From Actinophytocola sp963729115 (GTDB taxonomy: Bacteria; Actinomycetota; Actinomycetes; Mycobacteriales; Pseudonocardiaceae): 64,000 nt of DNA. Positions 16,281 to 25,222 of the stretch are shown one piece after another. Numbering within the stretch: position 1 is the first letter of the stretch; each line of letters opens with the position of its first letter. Below the pieces are notes generated by a model, which searched no databases, was not told where the DNA came from, and was given only the letters and a program-made list of their open reading frames with translations. The position numbers and the translations under genes are program-made. The stretch spans positions 248,001 to 312,000 of the forward strand of contig CAVSMR010000027.1 in the NCBI GenBank assembly GCA_963729115.1, read 5' to 3'.

Positions 16281-17114
16281 ATGGACCTGCTGCCGGGTGG
16301 CTACTGGGACGCGGACGGGCGGTTGCACCGGTCGTTCGAGCTGTCCGCGCTCACCGGCCGTGAGGAGGAGCTCCTCCTCACGGCCGGCGAGGGGCGGGAG
16401 ACCGCGTCGCTGGTCACCTCGGTCCTGCGCAGCTGCCTGGTGAGCCTGGGCGATCTGGCGGCCCCGCTGCCGCCGTCCGTGGTGAGCTCGCTGCTGGTCG
16501 GCGACCGGCAGTACCTGCTGCTCCGGTTGCGGCAGCTGACGTTCGGGGACTCCGTGCGCGCGAACCTGCTGTGCCCATGGCGGGACTGCGGCGCGCGGGT
16601 GTCGGCGGACTTCTCGCTGGCGGCGGTCCCGGTCACCGCACCCGCGGAGCGCGCCCCGACGTTCACGGTGCCGCTACTGGACTCCACCGTCACGTTCCGC
16701 CTCCCGACCGGCGCGGACCAGGAGGCCCTGTCCGCGTTGGCGACGACCAACGAGGCCGAGGCGTTGACGCGGTTGCTGACCCGATGCGTGCCCGGCACCG
16801 CGGTCGCCGACCTGCCGTCGTCGGCCAGGGCGCAGCTGGCGGACCACATGGCTCGCCTGGCGCCGCACGTGGAGCAGACCATGGAGGTGGCGTGTGTCGA
16901 GTGTGGACGGACGTTCCTCGCCCCGTTCGACATCCACCGCTTCCTGCTCGGCGAGCTCCGCACCGACCGCGAGCTGCTGTACCAGGAGGTTCACTACCTG
17001 GCCTTCCATTACCACTGGAGCGAGACCGAGATCATGGCCATGCCGCGCGACAAGCGCCGCACCTACCTCGAGATCCTGGGCGACGCGATAGAGGTGCTGA
17101 ACGGTGCCGGCTGA
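16281..17114 (+). CDS. baseplate/hub assembly protein with two Cys-pair zinc sites
   Basis: 277 aa. Two Cys pairs are seen, LLCPWRDCGARV (about residues 97-108) and VACVECGRTF (about 205-214), which together could bind one zinc. The C-terminus LLYQEVHYLAFHYHWSETEIMAMPRDKRRTYLEIL resembles the short DUF6760-type module found as a separate gene in related loci. The N-terminal part fits the gp26/gp51-like hub assembly chaperones of eCIS loci. It is probably an assembly factor rather than a structural protein. The family link is recalled and not searched, and the fusion is inferred. Confidence 0.6.
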   Translation: MDLLPGGYWDADGRLHRSFELSALTGREEELLLTAGEGRETASLVTSVLRSCLVSLGDLAAPLPPSVVSSLLVGDRQYLLLRLRQLTFGDSVRANLLCPWRDCGARVSADFSLAAVPVTAPAERAPTFTVPLLDSTVTFRLPTGADQEALSALATTNEAEALTRLLTRCVPGTAVADLPSSARAQLADHMARLAPHVEQTMEVACVECGRTFLAPFDIHRFLLGELRTDRELLYQEVHYLAFHYHWSETEIMAMPRDKRRTYLEILGDAIEVLNGAG

Positions 17115-18387
17115 GGGATACCTGAGCGCCGTCCTGGCTGACGGCGCCACCCCGTTCCACCACGGTGGCCGGGTCCGCGAGCTGCTGGGCCTGCCACCCG
17201 CGGACGCGCTCGACTTCACCCCGGCCACCCCCCGCCCGGCCTTCGGCTACCTGCGCGGCGGCTACCCGCCGGCCGGACAGGGCAGGCGCGGACCGGACGA
17301 CTGGGACGGCACCACCGCGGGTCCCCGGGTTCCGGACCTGGGCGACTGGCCGCACGCCGCCGACGAGTCGCCGGGCCCGCGGGTGGCGTTTCCGGAATGG
17401 CAGTCGCGGCCGCACTCACCCGCGGGCGATCGCGCGTTGCCGCAACGGCAGTCGGTTCGCCCGGCGCCTGCGGACAGCTTGCCGGCCGGTCGCGAACCCG
17501 CCGCGCCGGCGACGGCGGAGTCGCCGGCCGGGGCCGGTCCACCGGCCACGGGCATTCGGCCAGCGACCCCGGCGCCGGCGGACCTGCCCGTGCCGGCGCC
17601 CACCCGGGGGCACCCCGAACCGCGAACGCAAGCAGTCCCGGCAACACCCCGCCAACGACCCGCCGCGGCGCCGCCCGCGTCGACCGAGCCGATCATGCCC
17701 GCCGGTCGAACTGCCGAGCCGGCCGGCGCCGATACCGGTGACACCGGAGCGGGTGCGGGGTTCGCCGACGCTCCCGGTGGCGCGGGTGTGGCTGCGCCGC
17801 AGGTGGGTGTTCGGGTTCCGACCGGCGTGGGTGGTGCCGGGCTCGCCGATCCCCCCGGTGGTGGTGCCGGAGCGGACGATCCTCCGGCGGCCGAGGGCCC
17901 GTCTGACACCGGATCTGCCGGTGCCGCCGGCGGAGGTGGTGGGCCGGGGGCCTCCCGCGCCGCCGGACCGCCGGCCAGCCGGCCCGCCGGCCATGGGGCG
18001 CGGTCCGGATCGGCGGGGGTGCCGGCGCGCGCCGACGTCGAGGTGGCGGCCGGAGCCGAGATCATCGACATCCCTCCGGCCGGTGGGTTGCCGGCGGGGT
18101 TCGGGCGCGGCGCCGCGTCCGTTGCCGGAGCCGGTGGGCACGACGGCGGCCCGGCGGTCGTGAGCGCCGGCGGGCCTGGTCCCGGTCCGGCACCGGTCGA
18201 CGTCTGGTCGGGTGAGCGCCGGCCGGGCAGGCGGGTGGTTGCCCCGCCGCACGAGCCGCCCGCGTCCCCGCCCGTGCCACAGGTGGTCGAGGCACCGCAG
18301 GTGGTGGTCGTGCACGAAGGACCCAGGACTGTCGCGTTCTGGGAGCGGCGGCACCTCAGCCGCATTCGGGTCGGGATCCTGCGATGA
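17104..18387 (+). CDS. Pro/Gly/Ala-rich disordered eCIS protein
   Basis: 427 aa from GTG 17104, overlapping the previous stop by 11 bp. About residues 1-60 (YLSAVLADGATPFHHGGRVRELLGLPPADALDFTP) look ordered. Roughly 80-370 is a long low-complexity stretch of proline, glycine, alanine and valine. A short basic end AFWERRHLSRIRVGILR closes the protein. Despite the composition the frame stays open and is locked between two coding overlaps (the next ATG overlaps its stop), so it is expressed. It could be a flexible scaffold, length ruler or tether. No family recognised. Confidence 0.65.
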   Translation: MPAEGYLSAVLADGATPFHHGGRVRELLGLPPADALDFTPATPRPAFGYLRGGYPPAGQGRRGPDDWDGTTAGPRVPDLGDWPHAADESPGPRVAFPEWQSRPHSPAGDRALPQRQSVRPAPADSLPAGREPAAPATAESPAGAGPPATGIRPATPAPADLPVPAPTRGHPEPRTQAVPATPRQRPAAAPPASTEPIMPAGRTAEPAGADTGDTGAGAGFADAPGGAGVAAPQVGVRVPTGVGGAGLADPPGGGAGADDPPAAEGPSDTGSAGAAGGGGGPGASRAAGPPASRPAGHGARSGSAGVPARADVEVAAGAEIIDIPPAGGLPAGFGRGAASVAGAGGHDGGPAVVSAGGPGPGPAPVDVWSGERRPGRRVVAPPHEPPASPPVPQVVEAPQVVVVHEGPRTVAFWERRHLSRIRVGILR

Positions 18388-19223
18388 GCGCCTCGACCGC
18401 CATCGGCATGGTCAGTGCCTCCCTGCGGAACCTGCTCGTCGGGGAGATGCGGCTCAACCCCGGGCCCGAGGTCACCATTCTCGCGCCGGACGAGGCCGGG
18501 GGCGCCCGGCGCGTCAACCTCTTCCTCTACAAGCTCGCCGAGAACCCCTTTCTCAAGAACATGGCAGCCACCGTGCGGGCCGGGAGTCCCAACCAGCTCG
18601 TGCCGGCGCCGCTGTCGCTCAGCCTCTTCTACCTGCTGACGCCCTACGCGCCCAACGACGCGCTCACCGGGAACGCCACCGCGCACCAGATCCTCGGGGA
18701 GGCGATGCGGGTCTTCTACGAGAACCCCGTCGTGCCACCGATCTACCTCGACCCGGGGCTCGCCGACGCGCGGGAACGCCTGCAGATCGCCAGCAACGCC
18801 CTCGATCCCGAGGAGCTCAGCCGGATCTGGAGCACGTTCTCCCAGCCGTTCCGGCTCTCCGTGCTCTACCAGGTCTCCACGGTGCAGCTCGACCAGCTGC
18901 CCGCCGCCACCCGGCCGCTCGCCAACCGGGTCCGGCAGGTCGGGGTGCCGCAGGTGCGGGCGCCGCTCAACCCACCCACCGTCACCGCGATGGCGCCCGT
19001 AGCCGGGAGTGCCGGGACCACGATCACGTTCTCCGGCGAGCACCTCGCCGGGTGGCGCGCCCGGGTCGTCGTCAGCAGCCAGGTCGTCGTGCCCGGCCAG
19101 GACCTGACCGGCGACACCTTCACCGCCACCGTCCCGGCCGACCTCCTGCCCGGGTTCTACGAGGTGCGCGTCGACGTGGCCAAGCTGTCGCGCCGGACGT
19201 TCCTGTTCGAGGTCACCCCATGA
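18384..19223 (+). CDS. DUF4255 / Pvc16-like cap protein with C-terminal TIG-like domain
   Basis: 279 aa. The N-terminal 185 residues match the Pvc16 N-terminal domain (DUF4255): AIGMVSASLRNLLVGEM, RVNLFLYKLAENPFLKN, LSLSLFYLLTPY and LYQVSTVQLD are its landmarks. In Pvc/Afp particles this protein caps the distal end of tube and sheath. The remaining about 90 residues (PTVTAMAPVAGSAGTTITFSG) form an IPT/TIG-like immunoglobulin fold. It overlaps the previous gene by 4 bp and the following AAA+ gene by 4 bp. Confidence 0.88.
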   Translation: MSASTAIGMVSASLRNLLVGEMRLNPGPEVTILAPDEAGGARRVNLFLYKLAENPFLKNMAATVRAGSPNQLVPAPLSLSLFYLLTPYAPNDALTGNATAHQILGEAMRVFYENPVVPPIYLDPGLADARERLQIASNALDPEELSRIWSTFSQPFRLSVLYQVSTVQLDQLPAATRPLANRVRQVGVPQVRAPLNPPTVTAMAPVAGSAGTTITFSGEHLAGWRARVVVSSQVVVPGQDLTGDTFTATVPADLLPGFYEVRVDVAKLSRRTFLFEVTP

Positions 19224-21298
19224 CCGCCTACCGGGACAACCTCGAGCACCTCGCCGACGAGCTCAAGCTGGTCGACCTGCTGATCCGGGCGCGGCTCGCG
19301 GAGCTCACCCTGCAGAACGAGGTCGTGCCGCAGGGCCAGGCCGCCCGCACCGTCTACATCACCAGGGACGAGGTCGACTTCCTCCTCACCGACGTCACCG
19401 GCCGCGACCCCGACCGCAGCGAGGTCGCGCGGTTCGCCGCGGAGATCGCCGGGCGGGTCCGGGAGAGCGAGGGCCTCGCGCTGCCCGAGCTCGGCCGGCT
19501 CTTCGGGCTCTCCGAACTCGAGCTCGGCGCCGTCGTCGTGTGTCTCGCGCCCGAGCTGCGGCGCAAGTACGACCGGCTCTACGCCTACCTCCAGGACGAC
19601 ATCACCCGCCGGCGGCCGAGCGTCGACCTCGTGCTGGAGCTGCTGTGCGGCTCCGAGAGGGAGCGGTGGGCCGCGCGCGCGTGCTTCGCCGACGGGGCGC
19701 CGCTGCGCAGGACCGGGATCCTGACCGCGGTCGACGATCCGCAGAGCCCGTCCGGGTCGTCCGGGCTCGCCCAGTACCTCGCCCTGGACCAGCGGATCTG
19801 CCGGTACCTGCTCGGCGCGGACGAGCTGGACGGGCGCCTGGCGGGACGGGCGCGACTCCACCGTCCACACGGGAGCGGCGGCCAGGACGAGCTCGCCGGC
19901 GAGCTGCACCGGCTGGCCGAGCACCACCTCGGGCGCGCGGGGCTGGTGTACCACCTGCACGGGCCGGCCGGCGCGGGCAAGGGGGAGCTGGCCCGGCGCG
20001 TCGGCCACCGGCTCGGGGTCGCGGTGCTGCGGCTCGACCTCGCCGCCTCGGGGAGCGAGCACGTGCGGCTGGCGTTCCGCGAGGCGTTGCTGCACAACGC
20101 CGCCCTGCACCTGGCCGGCGCGGACGTCCTGGACCGCGACGACGCGCTGCGGGCTGCGGTCGTCGCGGCCGTCGCCGAGTTCGGGCGGCTCGTCTTCCTC
20201 ACCGGGGAGTCGCGGTGGACCGGGCCGGCGGAGTTCGCCGGGGCGAGGTTCCACCCGGTCGCCGTGCCGCTACCGGACCTGGCGCGGCGCACCGCCGCCT
20301 GGCGGAGTGTCCTCAACGGACATCCGGCGAGCTGGGCGGAGGAGCTGGCCAGCCGCTACCGGTTGCCGGCCGGCCGGATCCGGGCCGCGGCGCGGCTCGC
20401 GACCGACCAGCGGCTGCGTGCCGGCGACGGGCGCGAACTCGCGCTGCGCGACCTCGCCGCGGCGTGCCGGCAGCAGGCCACGCACGCGCTCGGCACGCTC
20501 GCGGTGCGGGTCGTCCCGCACGCCGGGTGGGACGACCTGGTGCTGCCCGACGATCGCGTCGAGCAGCTGCGTGACATCGCCGCGCAGGTGCGCCACCACC
20601 ACCGGGTGTTCGCGGCCTGGGGCTTCGGCGCGAAGCTCAGCCACGGCAAGGGACTCAGCGTGCTGTTCGGCGGCCCGCCAGGCACCGGCAAGACGATGGC
20701 CGCCGAGGTGCTGGCCGGCGACCTCGACCTCGATCTGTACAAAGTGGACCTGTCCGGGGTGGTCAGCAAGTACGTCGGCGAGACCGAGAAGAACCTCGCC
20801 CGCGTGTTCGCCGAGGCTCGCGCCGGCAACTCGATCCTGTTCTTCGACGAGGCGGACGCGTTGTTCGGCAAGCGGACCGAGGTCTCCGACGCACACGACC
20901 GGTACGCCAACATCGAGACCAGCTACCTGCTGCAGCAACTCGAGGACTACGAGGGGCTCGTCGTGCTCGCCACCAACCTGCGGCAGAACCTCGACGACGC
21001 GTTCACCCGGCGCATCCGGTTCGTCGTCGAGTTCCCGTTCCCGGCGGCCGGCTCCCGCACGCGCATCTGGCGGTCGCTGTTCCCCGCCGAGGCGCCGGTG
21101 TCGGCCGACGTGGACTTCGCCGACCTCGGCAAGGCGTTCGAGGTGGCGGGCGGGAGCATCAAGAACATCGTCCTGAACGCGGCGTTCCTGGCCGCGGCCG
21201 ACGGCGGCGTGATCGACCGCCGGCACATCCTGCGCGGCACCCGCCGGGAGTTCGAGAAGATCGGCAAGCTCTGGCAGGAGCCGGGGGTGCCGGCGTGA
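19220..21298 (+). CDS. eCIS AAA+ ATPase (Afp15-like)
   Basis: 692 aa from ATG 19220; the frame is open further upstream, but the 4-bp overlap with the cap gene fixes the start. The N-terminal half holds a helical region and a degenerate P-loop-like domain (LHGPAGAGKGELARRVGHRL). The C-terminal half is a canonical AAA+ module: Walker A GGPPGTGKTMAAEVL (about 484), Walker B ILFFDEADALFG (about 541) and a sensor/arginine-finger region NLDDAFTRRIRF. Every eCIS carries such an ATPase, thought to help load cargo or assemble the particle. The tandem P-loops are as in other Afp15/Pvc15 proteins. It is followed directly by a DUF4157 gene. Confidence 0.9.
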   Translation: MTAYRDNLEHLADELKLVDLLIRARLAELTLQNEVVPQGQAARTVYITRDEVDFLLTDVTGRDPDRSEVARFAAEIAGRVRESEGLALPELGRLFGLSELELGAVVVCLAPELRRKYDRLYAYLQDDITRRRPSVDLVLELLCGSERERWAARACFADGAPLRRTGILTAVDDPQSPSGSSGLAQYLALDQRICRYLLGADELDGRLAGRARLHRPHGSGGQDELAGELHRLAEHHLGRAGLVYHLHGPAGAGKGELARRVGHRLGVAVLRLDLAASGSEHVRLAFREALLHNAALHLAGADVLDRDDALRAAVVAAVAEFGRLVFLTGESRWTGPAEFAGARFHPVAVPLPDLARRTAAWRSVLNGHPASWAEELASRYRLPAGRIRAAARLATDQRLRAGDGRELALRDLAAACRQQATHALGTLAVRVVPHAGWDDLVLPDDRVEQLRDIAAQVRHHHRVFAAWGFGAKLSHGKGLSVLFGGPPGTGKTMAAEVLAGDLDLDLYKVDLSGVVSKYVGETEKNLARVFAEARAGNSILFFDEADALFGKRTEVSDAHDRYANIETSYLLQQLEDYEGLVVLATNLRQNLDDAFTRRIRFVVEFPFPAAGSRTRIWRSLFPAEAPVSADVDFADLGKAFEVAGGSIKNIVLNAAFLAAADGGVIDRRHILRGTRREFEKIGKLWQEPGVPA

Positions 21299-23484
21299 CC
21301 ACGATGGACTTCCAGGCCAGACCGGCCGACCGCCTACCTGCGGCGCCGCTCCCGGTCACCGGTGTGCCCGGTCACCGGCCGGTGGTGGTCCAGCGCAGCC
21401 TCGGCAACGACTACCTGCAACGGTCCAGCGACTGCGCCGAACCCGACCGCAAGCCGGCGTCGGCGGGTGGCTGCACCGGCGGGTGCGGCGGCTGCGCCAT
21501 GCGCGCGCAGGTGCAGGCCATGCTCCGCGTCGGCCCGGCCGGCGATCCCGCGGAACGGGAGGCGGACCACGTCGCCGACCAGGTGACGAGCGGGGCAAGC
21601 GCCGGCATCCAGCGCCTGCCCGCCGCCGGCCCCGGACCGGGCGCGCCGACCGTGACCCTGCCCGCCGGCACCGGCCGGCCGCTGGCCCCGGCGACCCGGG
21701 CGTTCATGGAACCCCGGTTCGGCGTGGACTTCGGCGACGTCCGCGTGCACACCGGCACGGACGCCGACCGGGTCGCCAGCCGCATCCACGCCCGCGCGTT
21801 CACCCACGACCGCGACGTCTACCTCGGACAGGGCGAGACCGAGCACGACAACCGCCTGATGGCACACGAGCTGACCCACGTCGTGCAGCAGCGGGGCGGC
21901 ACTCCCGCCGTGCAGCGCGCGATCACCCGGGAGCTGGGCAAGATCGAGGACCTGCTCAGCTACGGCATCTTCGACTGGGCCGTCACCGACGAGAACGCCC
22001 TGGACGCGCTCGCGATCCTCAAGACGCTGCCCCGGTTCCAGCAGGCCGCCTTCTTCGCCGACCCGAAGTTCGCCGGCCGCCTGCGGGACAACCTGCCGGA
22101 CAAGCGGGTGGCCGAGCTGGACGCGCTCGCCGCGGGCGTGGCCGGCATGACGCCGCCCGCGTCCACGGTGGTGGACATCCAGGACCGCCTGTCCTACGGG
22201 CTGTTCGACTGGGCGATCACCGACCGGGACGCGACCGAGGCCCTGGACATGCTCAAGCGGCTCTCCGGCCAGCAGCTGGCCACCGCGCTGGCCGCCGTCG
22301 ACCTCGGCCGGCTGATGGACAACCTGCCCGACAGCAGGAAGCAGGAGCTGACCGACCTGCGGGACCGCGCGTTCGGCGCCGGCGGCGCCCGGCAGACCGA
22401 CGAGCGGCAGCACCCCGGCACGCTGATCAAGAGCATCAGCTTCCGGTCCGACCACGGCATGATGAAGGACAACACGGAGGGCTGGGGCAACTCCGGCGGC
22501 CTGTACGGCGAGCCCGAGTGGTTCGTGAGCTCCGACGGCGTCGTCAGCAACCCGATCAGCCAGAACCGCAACACCAGCGTGTCGGTCGAGGTGGGCCTCG
22601 ACGTGTTCCCGCTCGCCGCGCCCACCGCGCCGGTGCGCCTGATCGGGCGCAGCCCGGTGGCCGGGCTGAACTTCGAGTTCACCGGGACCATGGCCGGCGG
22701 GGCGGACCGGCGCGTGGCGATGGTCTCGACCGGCGTGCTGCCCGACACGATCGCCGCGCTGCGCAACCGGGAGATCGCCTGGGAGCTGGAGTGGCGGAGC
22801 TGGAAGCACGAGATCGCCCGCACCCGCCACACGGTCTACGTCACCGCCGGCACGCCGCTGACGCCAGGCGAGATCACCGAGAAGCGGATGCGCACGGCGG
22901 TCGGCATGACCGCCGAGGTGGCCCGGGTGAACGGCAGCCTGGCGCCCCACCCCATGGTCCGCGGGATCATGAAACGCTGGACGGCCTACAACCTCGAGGT
23001 CCAGCTCGCGAACGCCTGGACGCTGGCGGACAACCTCGACGTCGGCGCGCAGTGCATCGACATCGTGCGGTTCGTGCAGGGGCTGCTGAACACCGTCGGC
23101 ATGCCCGGGACGGCGACGGCCGTGGTGGTCTGGGCGAGACCCACCACCCCGCTCGTCCCGGAGGAGAGCCTCTGGCCGCACGGCGGCATCCGCGCGGCCG
23201 GCGCGCACCCCGTGCACCCGAACTGGTTCCCCGGGCTCATGGACGCGAACGGCTGCCCCAACGCGTACGAGGCCGCGCTGCGCTTCGACCACGGCGGCGT
23301 GCTCCGCTACTACCCGGGCGGCGTCTCGATGAGCCGCCTCTACGCCACGCCGACCGACGTGCTCAACATCTTCCAGTGCCTGGCCTGGCTCACCACGATC
23401 GGCCCGAAGGAGTTCAACATCGAGGCCATCGCGGGCACCTATCCGGGTGGCCGGTGCAGTCTCGGCCGGATCAGGTGCGACTGA
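21295..23484 (+). CDS. DUF4157 eCIS cargo/toxin candidate 1
   Basis: 729 aa from GTG 21295 (4-bp overlap). A Cys-rich segment GGCTGGCGGCAM (about 60-72) precedes the DUF4157 domain (about 85-200), which ends in MAHELTHVVQQRGG with an HExxH signature. Next come two copies of a repeat of about 75 residues (IEDLLSYGIFDWAVTD at about 216; IQDRLSYGLFDWAITD at about 293). The roughly 340-aa C-terminus is unfamiliar. It has C587 at the start of a predicted helix (AQCIDIVRFVQGLLNTVG) and H666 (RFDHGGVLRYYPGG), an order seen in papain/transglutaminase-like hydrolases. DUF4157 is the commonest eCIS-associated domain and is often fused to toxins. Cargo status is strongly suggested; the catalytic activity is speculative. 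Confidence 0.78.
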   Translation: MTTMDFQARPADRLPAAPLPVTGVPGHRPVVVQRSLGNDYLQRSSDCAEPDRKPASAGGCTGGCGGCAMRAQVQAMLRVGPAGDPAEREADHVADQVTSGASAGIQRLPAAGPGPGAPTVTLPAGTGRPLAPATRAFMEPRFGVDFGDVRVHTGTDADRVASRIHARAFTHDRDVYLGQGETEHDNRLMAHELTHVVQQRGGTPAVQRAITRELGKIEDLLSYGIFDWAVTDENALDALAILKTLPRFQQAAFFADPKFAGRLRDNLPDKRVAELDALAAGVAGMTPPASTVVDIQDRLSYGLFDWAITDRDATEALDMLKRLSGQQLATALAAVDLGRLMDNLPDSRKQELTDLRDRAFGAGGARQTDERQHPGTLIKSISFRSDHGMMKDNTEGWGNSGGLYGEPEWFVSSDGVVSNPISQNRNTSVSVEVGLDVFPLAAPTAPVRLIGRSPVAGLNFEFTGTMAGGADRRVAMVSTGVLPDTIAALRNREIAWELEWRSWKHEIARTRHTVYVTAGTPLTPGEITEKRMRTAVGMTAEVARVNGSLAPHPMVRGIMKRWTAYNLEVQLANAWTLADNLDVGAQCIDIVRFVQGLLNTVGMPGTATAVVVWARPTTPLVPEESLWPHGGIRAAGAHPVHPNWFPGLMDANGCPNAYEAALRFDHGGVLRYYPGGVSMSRLYATPTDVLNIFQCLAWLTTIGPKEFNIEAIAGTYPGGRCSLGRIRCD

Positions 23485-23921
23485 TGACCGCGATCCCCGA
23501 ACGCCTCGAGACGCTCCGGCAGCTGGCCGTGGGCGCCACCGGAGGTGCGGACGTGCGGGTGCTGTCCGGCGACCAGCTGCTGGTCACCCACGGCCTCGTG
23601 CGGGCACCGGACCAGGCGGGCAAGGCACCGACCTACGTCCCGGGTCCGCTGGGCTACCAGGTCCACGTCTCCTGCCGGCCCGAAGGGGAACACCGGGCCG
23701 TGCAGGCCTCGGCCCAACGCCTGACCGGGCCGACCGACCTGCCGGGTGACTGGGATCCCGAGACGATGCGGCTGGTGGTCGCCGCCGACCTCAATCCACA
23801 GTGGACCATCCGGAACCCGCGCGGCGAGGTCGTCACCGTGCGCGCGCGGTGCGGTTCCGGCCAGGTCCGCGGCGAGGTCGACGCGGTGCTCGCCCAGGTG
23901 GAGGCGGTGTTGCTGACATGA
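23484..23921 (+). CDS. unknown protein following the DUF4157 effector
   Basis: 145 aa from ATG 23484, sharing one base with the previous stop (TGATG), and overlapping the next gene by 4 bp. No recognised family. It has an alpha/beta look with short strands (ADVRVLSGDQLLVTHGLV, QVHVSCRPEGEH, MRLVVAADLNPQWTI) and a helical C-terminus. Being translationally coupled to the effector, it could be a chaperone, loading adaptor or immunity factor. Its place between effector and baseplate genes does not separate these options. Confidence 0.6.
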   Translation: MTAIPERLETLRQLAVGATGGADVRVLSGDQLLVTHGLVRAPDQAGKAPTYVPGPLGYQVHVSCRPEGEHRAVQASAQRLTGPTDLPGDWDPETMRLVVAADLNPQWTIRNPRGEVVTVRARCGSGQVRGEVDAVLAQVEAVLLT

Positions 23922-24625
23922 CCGACGGTTTCTCCAACAAGCCCAGGATCCTGCGGGGCGCGTTCGTGGAGTTCGGGCTGAGCCTGCCACCGCTGTTCGT
24001 GGTGTTCCAGTTCAACCCGTTGCAGCTGACCCGCAACCGCGCGCTCTCGTTCGCCTTTCCCGGCGCACCCAAGCCGGACCAGGCCAGCGCCGCGTCACAA
24101 CGCACGCTGCGCCAGTTCCACGGCGGGTTCAGCAACCTGACCGACCTGCAGAAGCAGCAGCTGGTTTCCGTGCAGGAGCAGACGATCGGGTTCGACATCC
24201 GGCTCGACGCCACCGACAAGCTCGACGAGGGCGACCCGATCACCGAGCAGTTCGGCATCGCACCGCAGATCTCCACGCTCGAGCTGATGACCTACCCCAA
24301 GGAGGAGAGCCTGCTCGGCGCGGCCGTGAGTGCCCTGCTGGGCAAGCCGAAGGGGTTCAGCTTCACCCGCGGCGCCAACCCGCCGCTGGTGCTGTTCATC
24401 TTCGGGCGCAAGCGGGTGCTGCCGGTGAACATCAACGCCCTCAACATCACCGAGACCGAGTTCTCCACCGACCTCAACCCGATCCGCGCCACGGTCGCGG
24501 TCAACCTGACCGTCATCGAGGGCAAGAGCGTGCCGTTCCTGTACTCGAAGGCCATGACCGAGGCGATGTCGGTGCTGAACCTGGCCAACATCGCCGACGT
24601 CGCCAACGTCGTGGTACCGGGGTGA
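23918..24625 (+). CDS. eCIS tube/hub adaptor (Afp7 N-terminal-like)
   Basis: 235 aa. The motif FVVFQFNPLQLTRNRALSFAFPG near residue 28 is the landmark of the CIS tube-like adaptor family, where FNP.. is followed by a strand-rich core. The C-terminal half has FIFGRKRVLPVNINALNITETEFSTDLNPIRATVAVNLTVIE, a typical tube-fold beta-layer. In Afp7/Pvc7 this region joins the tube to the spike hub and is fused to LysM; here the LysM-like part is encoded by the next gene. Coupled at both ends by 4-bp overlaps. Confidence 0.75.
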   Translation: MTDGFSNKPRILRGAFVEFGLSLPPLFVVFQFNPLQLTRNRALSFAFPGAPKPDQASAASQRTLRQFHGGFSNLTDLQKQQLVSVQEQTIGFDIRLDATDKLDEGDPITEQFGIAPQISTLELMTYPKEESLLGAAVSALLGKPKGFSFTRGANPPLVLFIFGRKRVLPVNINALNITETEFSTDLNPIRATVAVNLTVIEGKSVPFLYSKAMTEAMSVLNLANIADVANVVVPG

Positions 24626-25218
24626 TCGCGGTGGTCTTCGACAAGCTCTCCCGCTACCGCACGGTTCCTGACGTCGCGGTGCCCGACGCGACCGGGCGCG
24701 TGGTGGCGGCCAAGGACTTCCGGCCGCTGCCCGACGTGACCGGCCCGTTCCGGCACACCGTGCTCGCCGGCGACCGGCCCGACCAGCTGGCCACCACCTA
24801 CTACGGCGACCCCTTGCGGTACTGGCACATCTGCGACGCCAACCCGGACTTCCCGTCGCCGCTCGCCATGGTCGAGCGGGAACCCGTGCTGACGACCCGG
24901 TTCCCGGTGTCCTTCGCCGGCGCGACGCCACCGTGGGCCGCGCTCATCGCCGCGCTGAACGACCTGGTCGGCGTGGTGACCGTGACCGTCGTCGAGGACT
25001 CGACCCTGGTGGAAACGCAGCAAACCGTCGGCGGCCAGCAGGTGACCTTGTTCGTCGAGCAGTTCGCCCGCGCGGTCGTCGTCACCTACAACGGCGTCAA
25101 CACGACCCGCGACGAGATCAAGGGCGTGCTCGCGGACCAGGGCTTCGCCGTCGGCCCCCTCGCCGACTTCGGACAGGTGGGGCAGCGCATCGTCATCCCG
25201 CCGGTGGGGAGCGGGTGA
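24622..25218 (+). CDS. LysM-like baseplate protein
   Basis: 198 aa from GTG 24622. Residues about 45-75 (HTVLAGDRPDQLATTYYGDPLRYWHICDANPD) resemble a LysM-type module as found at the end of gp53/Afp7 proteins. The C-terminal 60 residues (FVEQFARAVVVTYNGVNTTRDEIKGVLADQG) are unfamiliar. It probably completes the Afp7-type hub together with the preceding gene. The split arrangement is seen directly; its assignment as one functional unit is inferred. Confidence 0.7.
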   Translation: MIAVVFDKLSRYRTVPDVAVPDATGRVVAAKDFRPLPDVTGPFRHTVLAGDRPDQLATTYYGDPLRYWHICDANPDFPSPLAMVEREPVLTTRFPVSFAGATPPWAALIAALNDLVGVVTVTVVEDSTLVETQQTVGGQQVTLFVEQFARAVVVTYNGVNTTRDEIKGVLADQGFAVGPLADFGQVGQRIVIPPVGSG

Positions 25219-25222
25219 GGGC

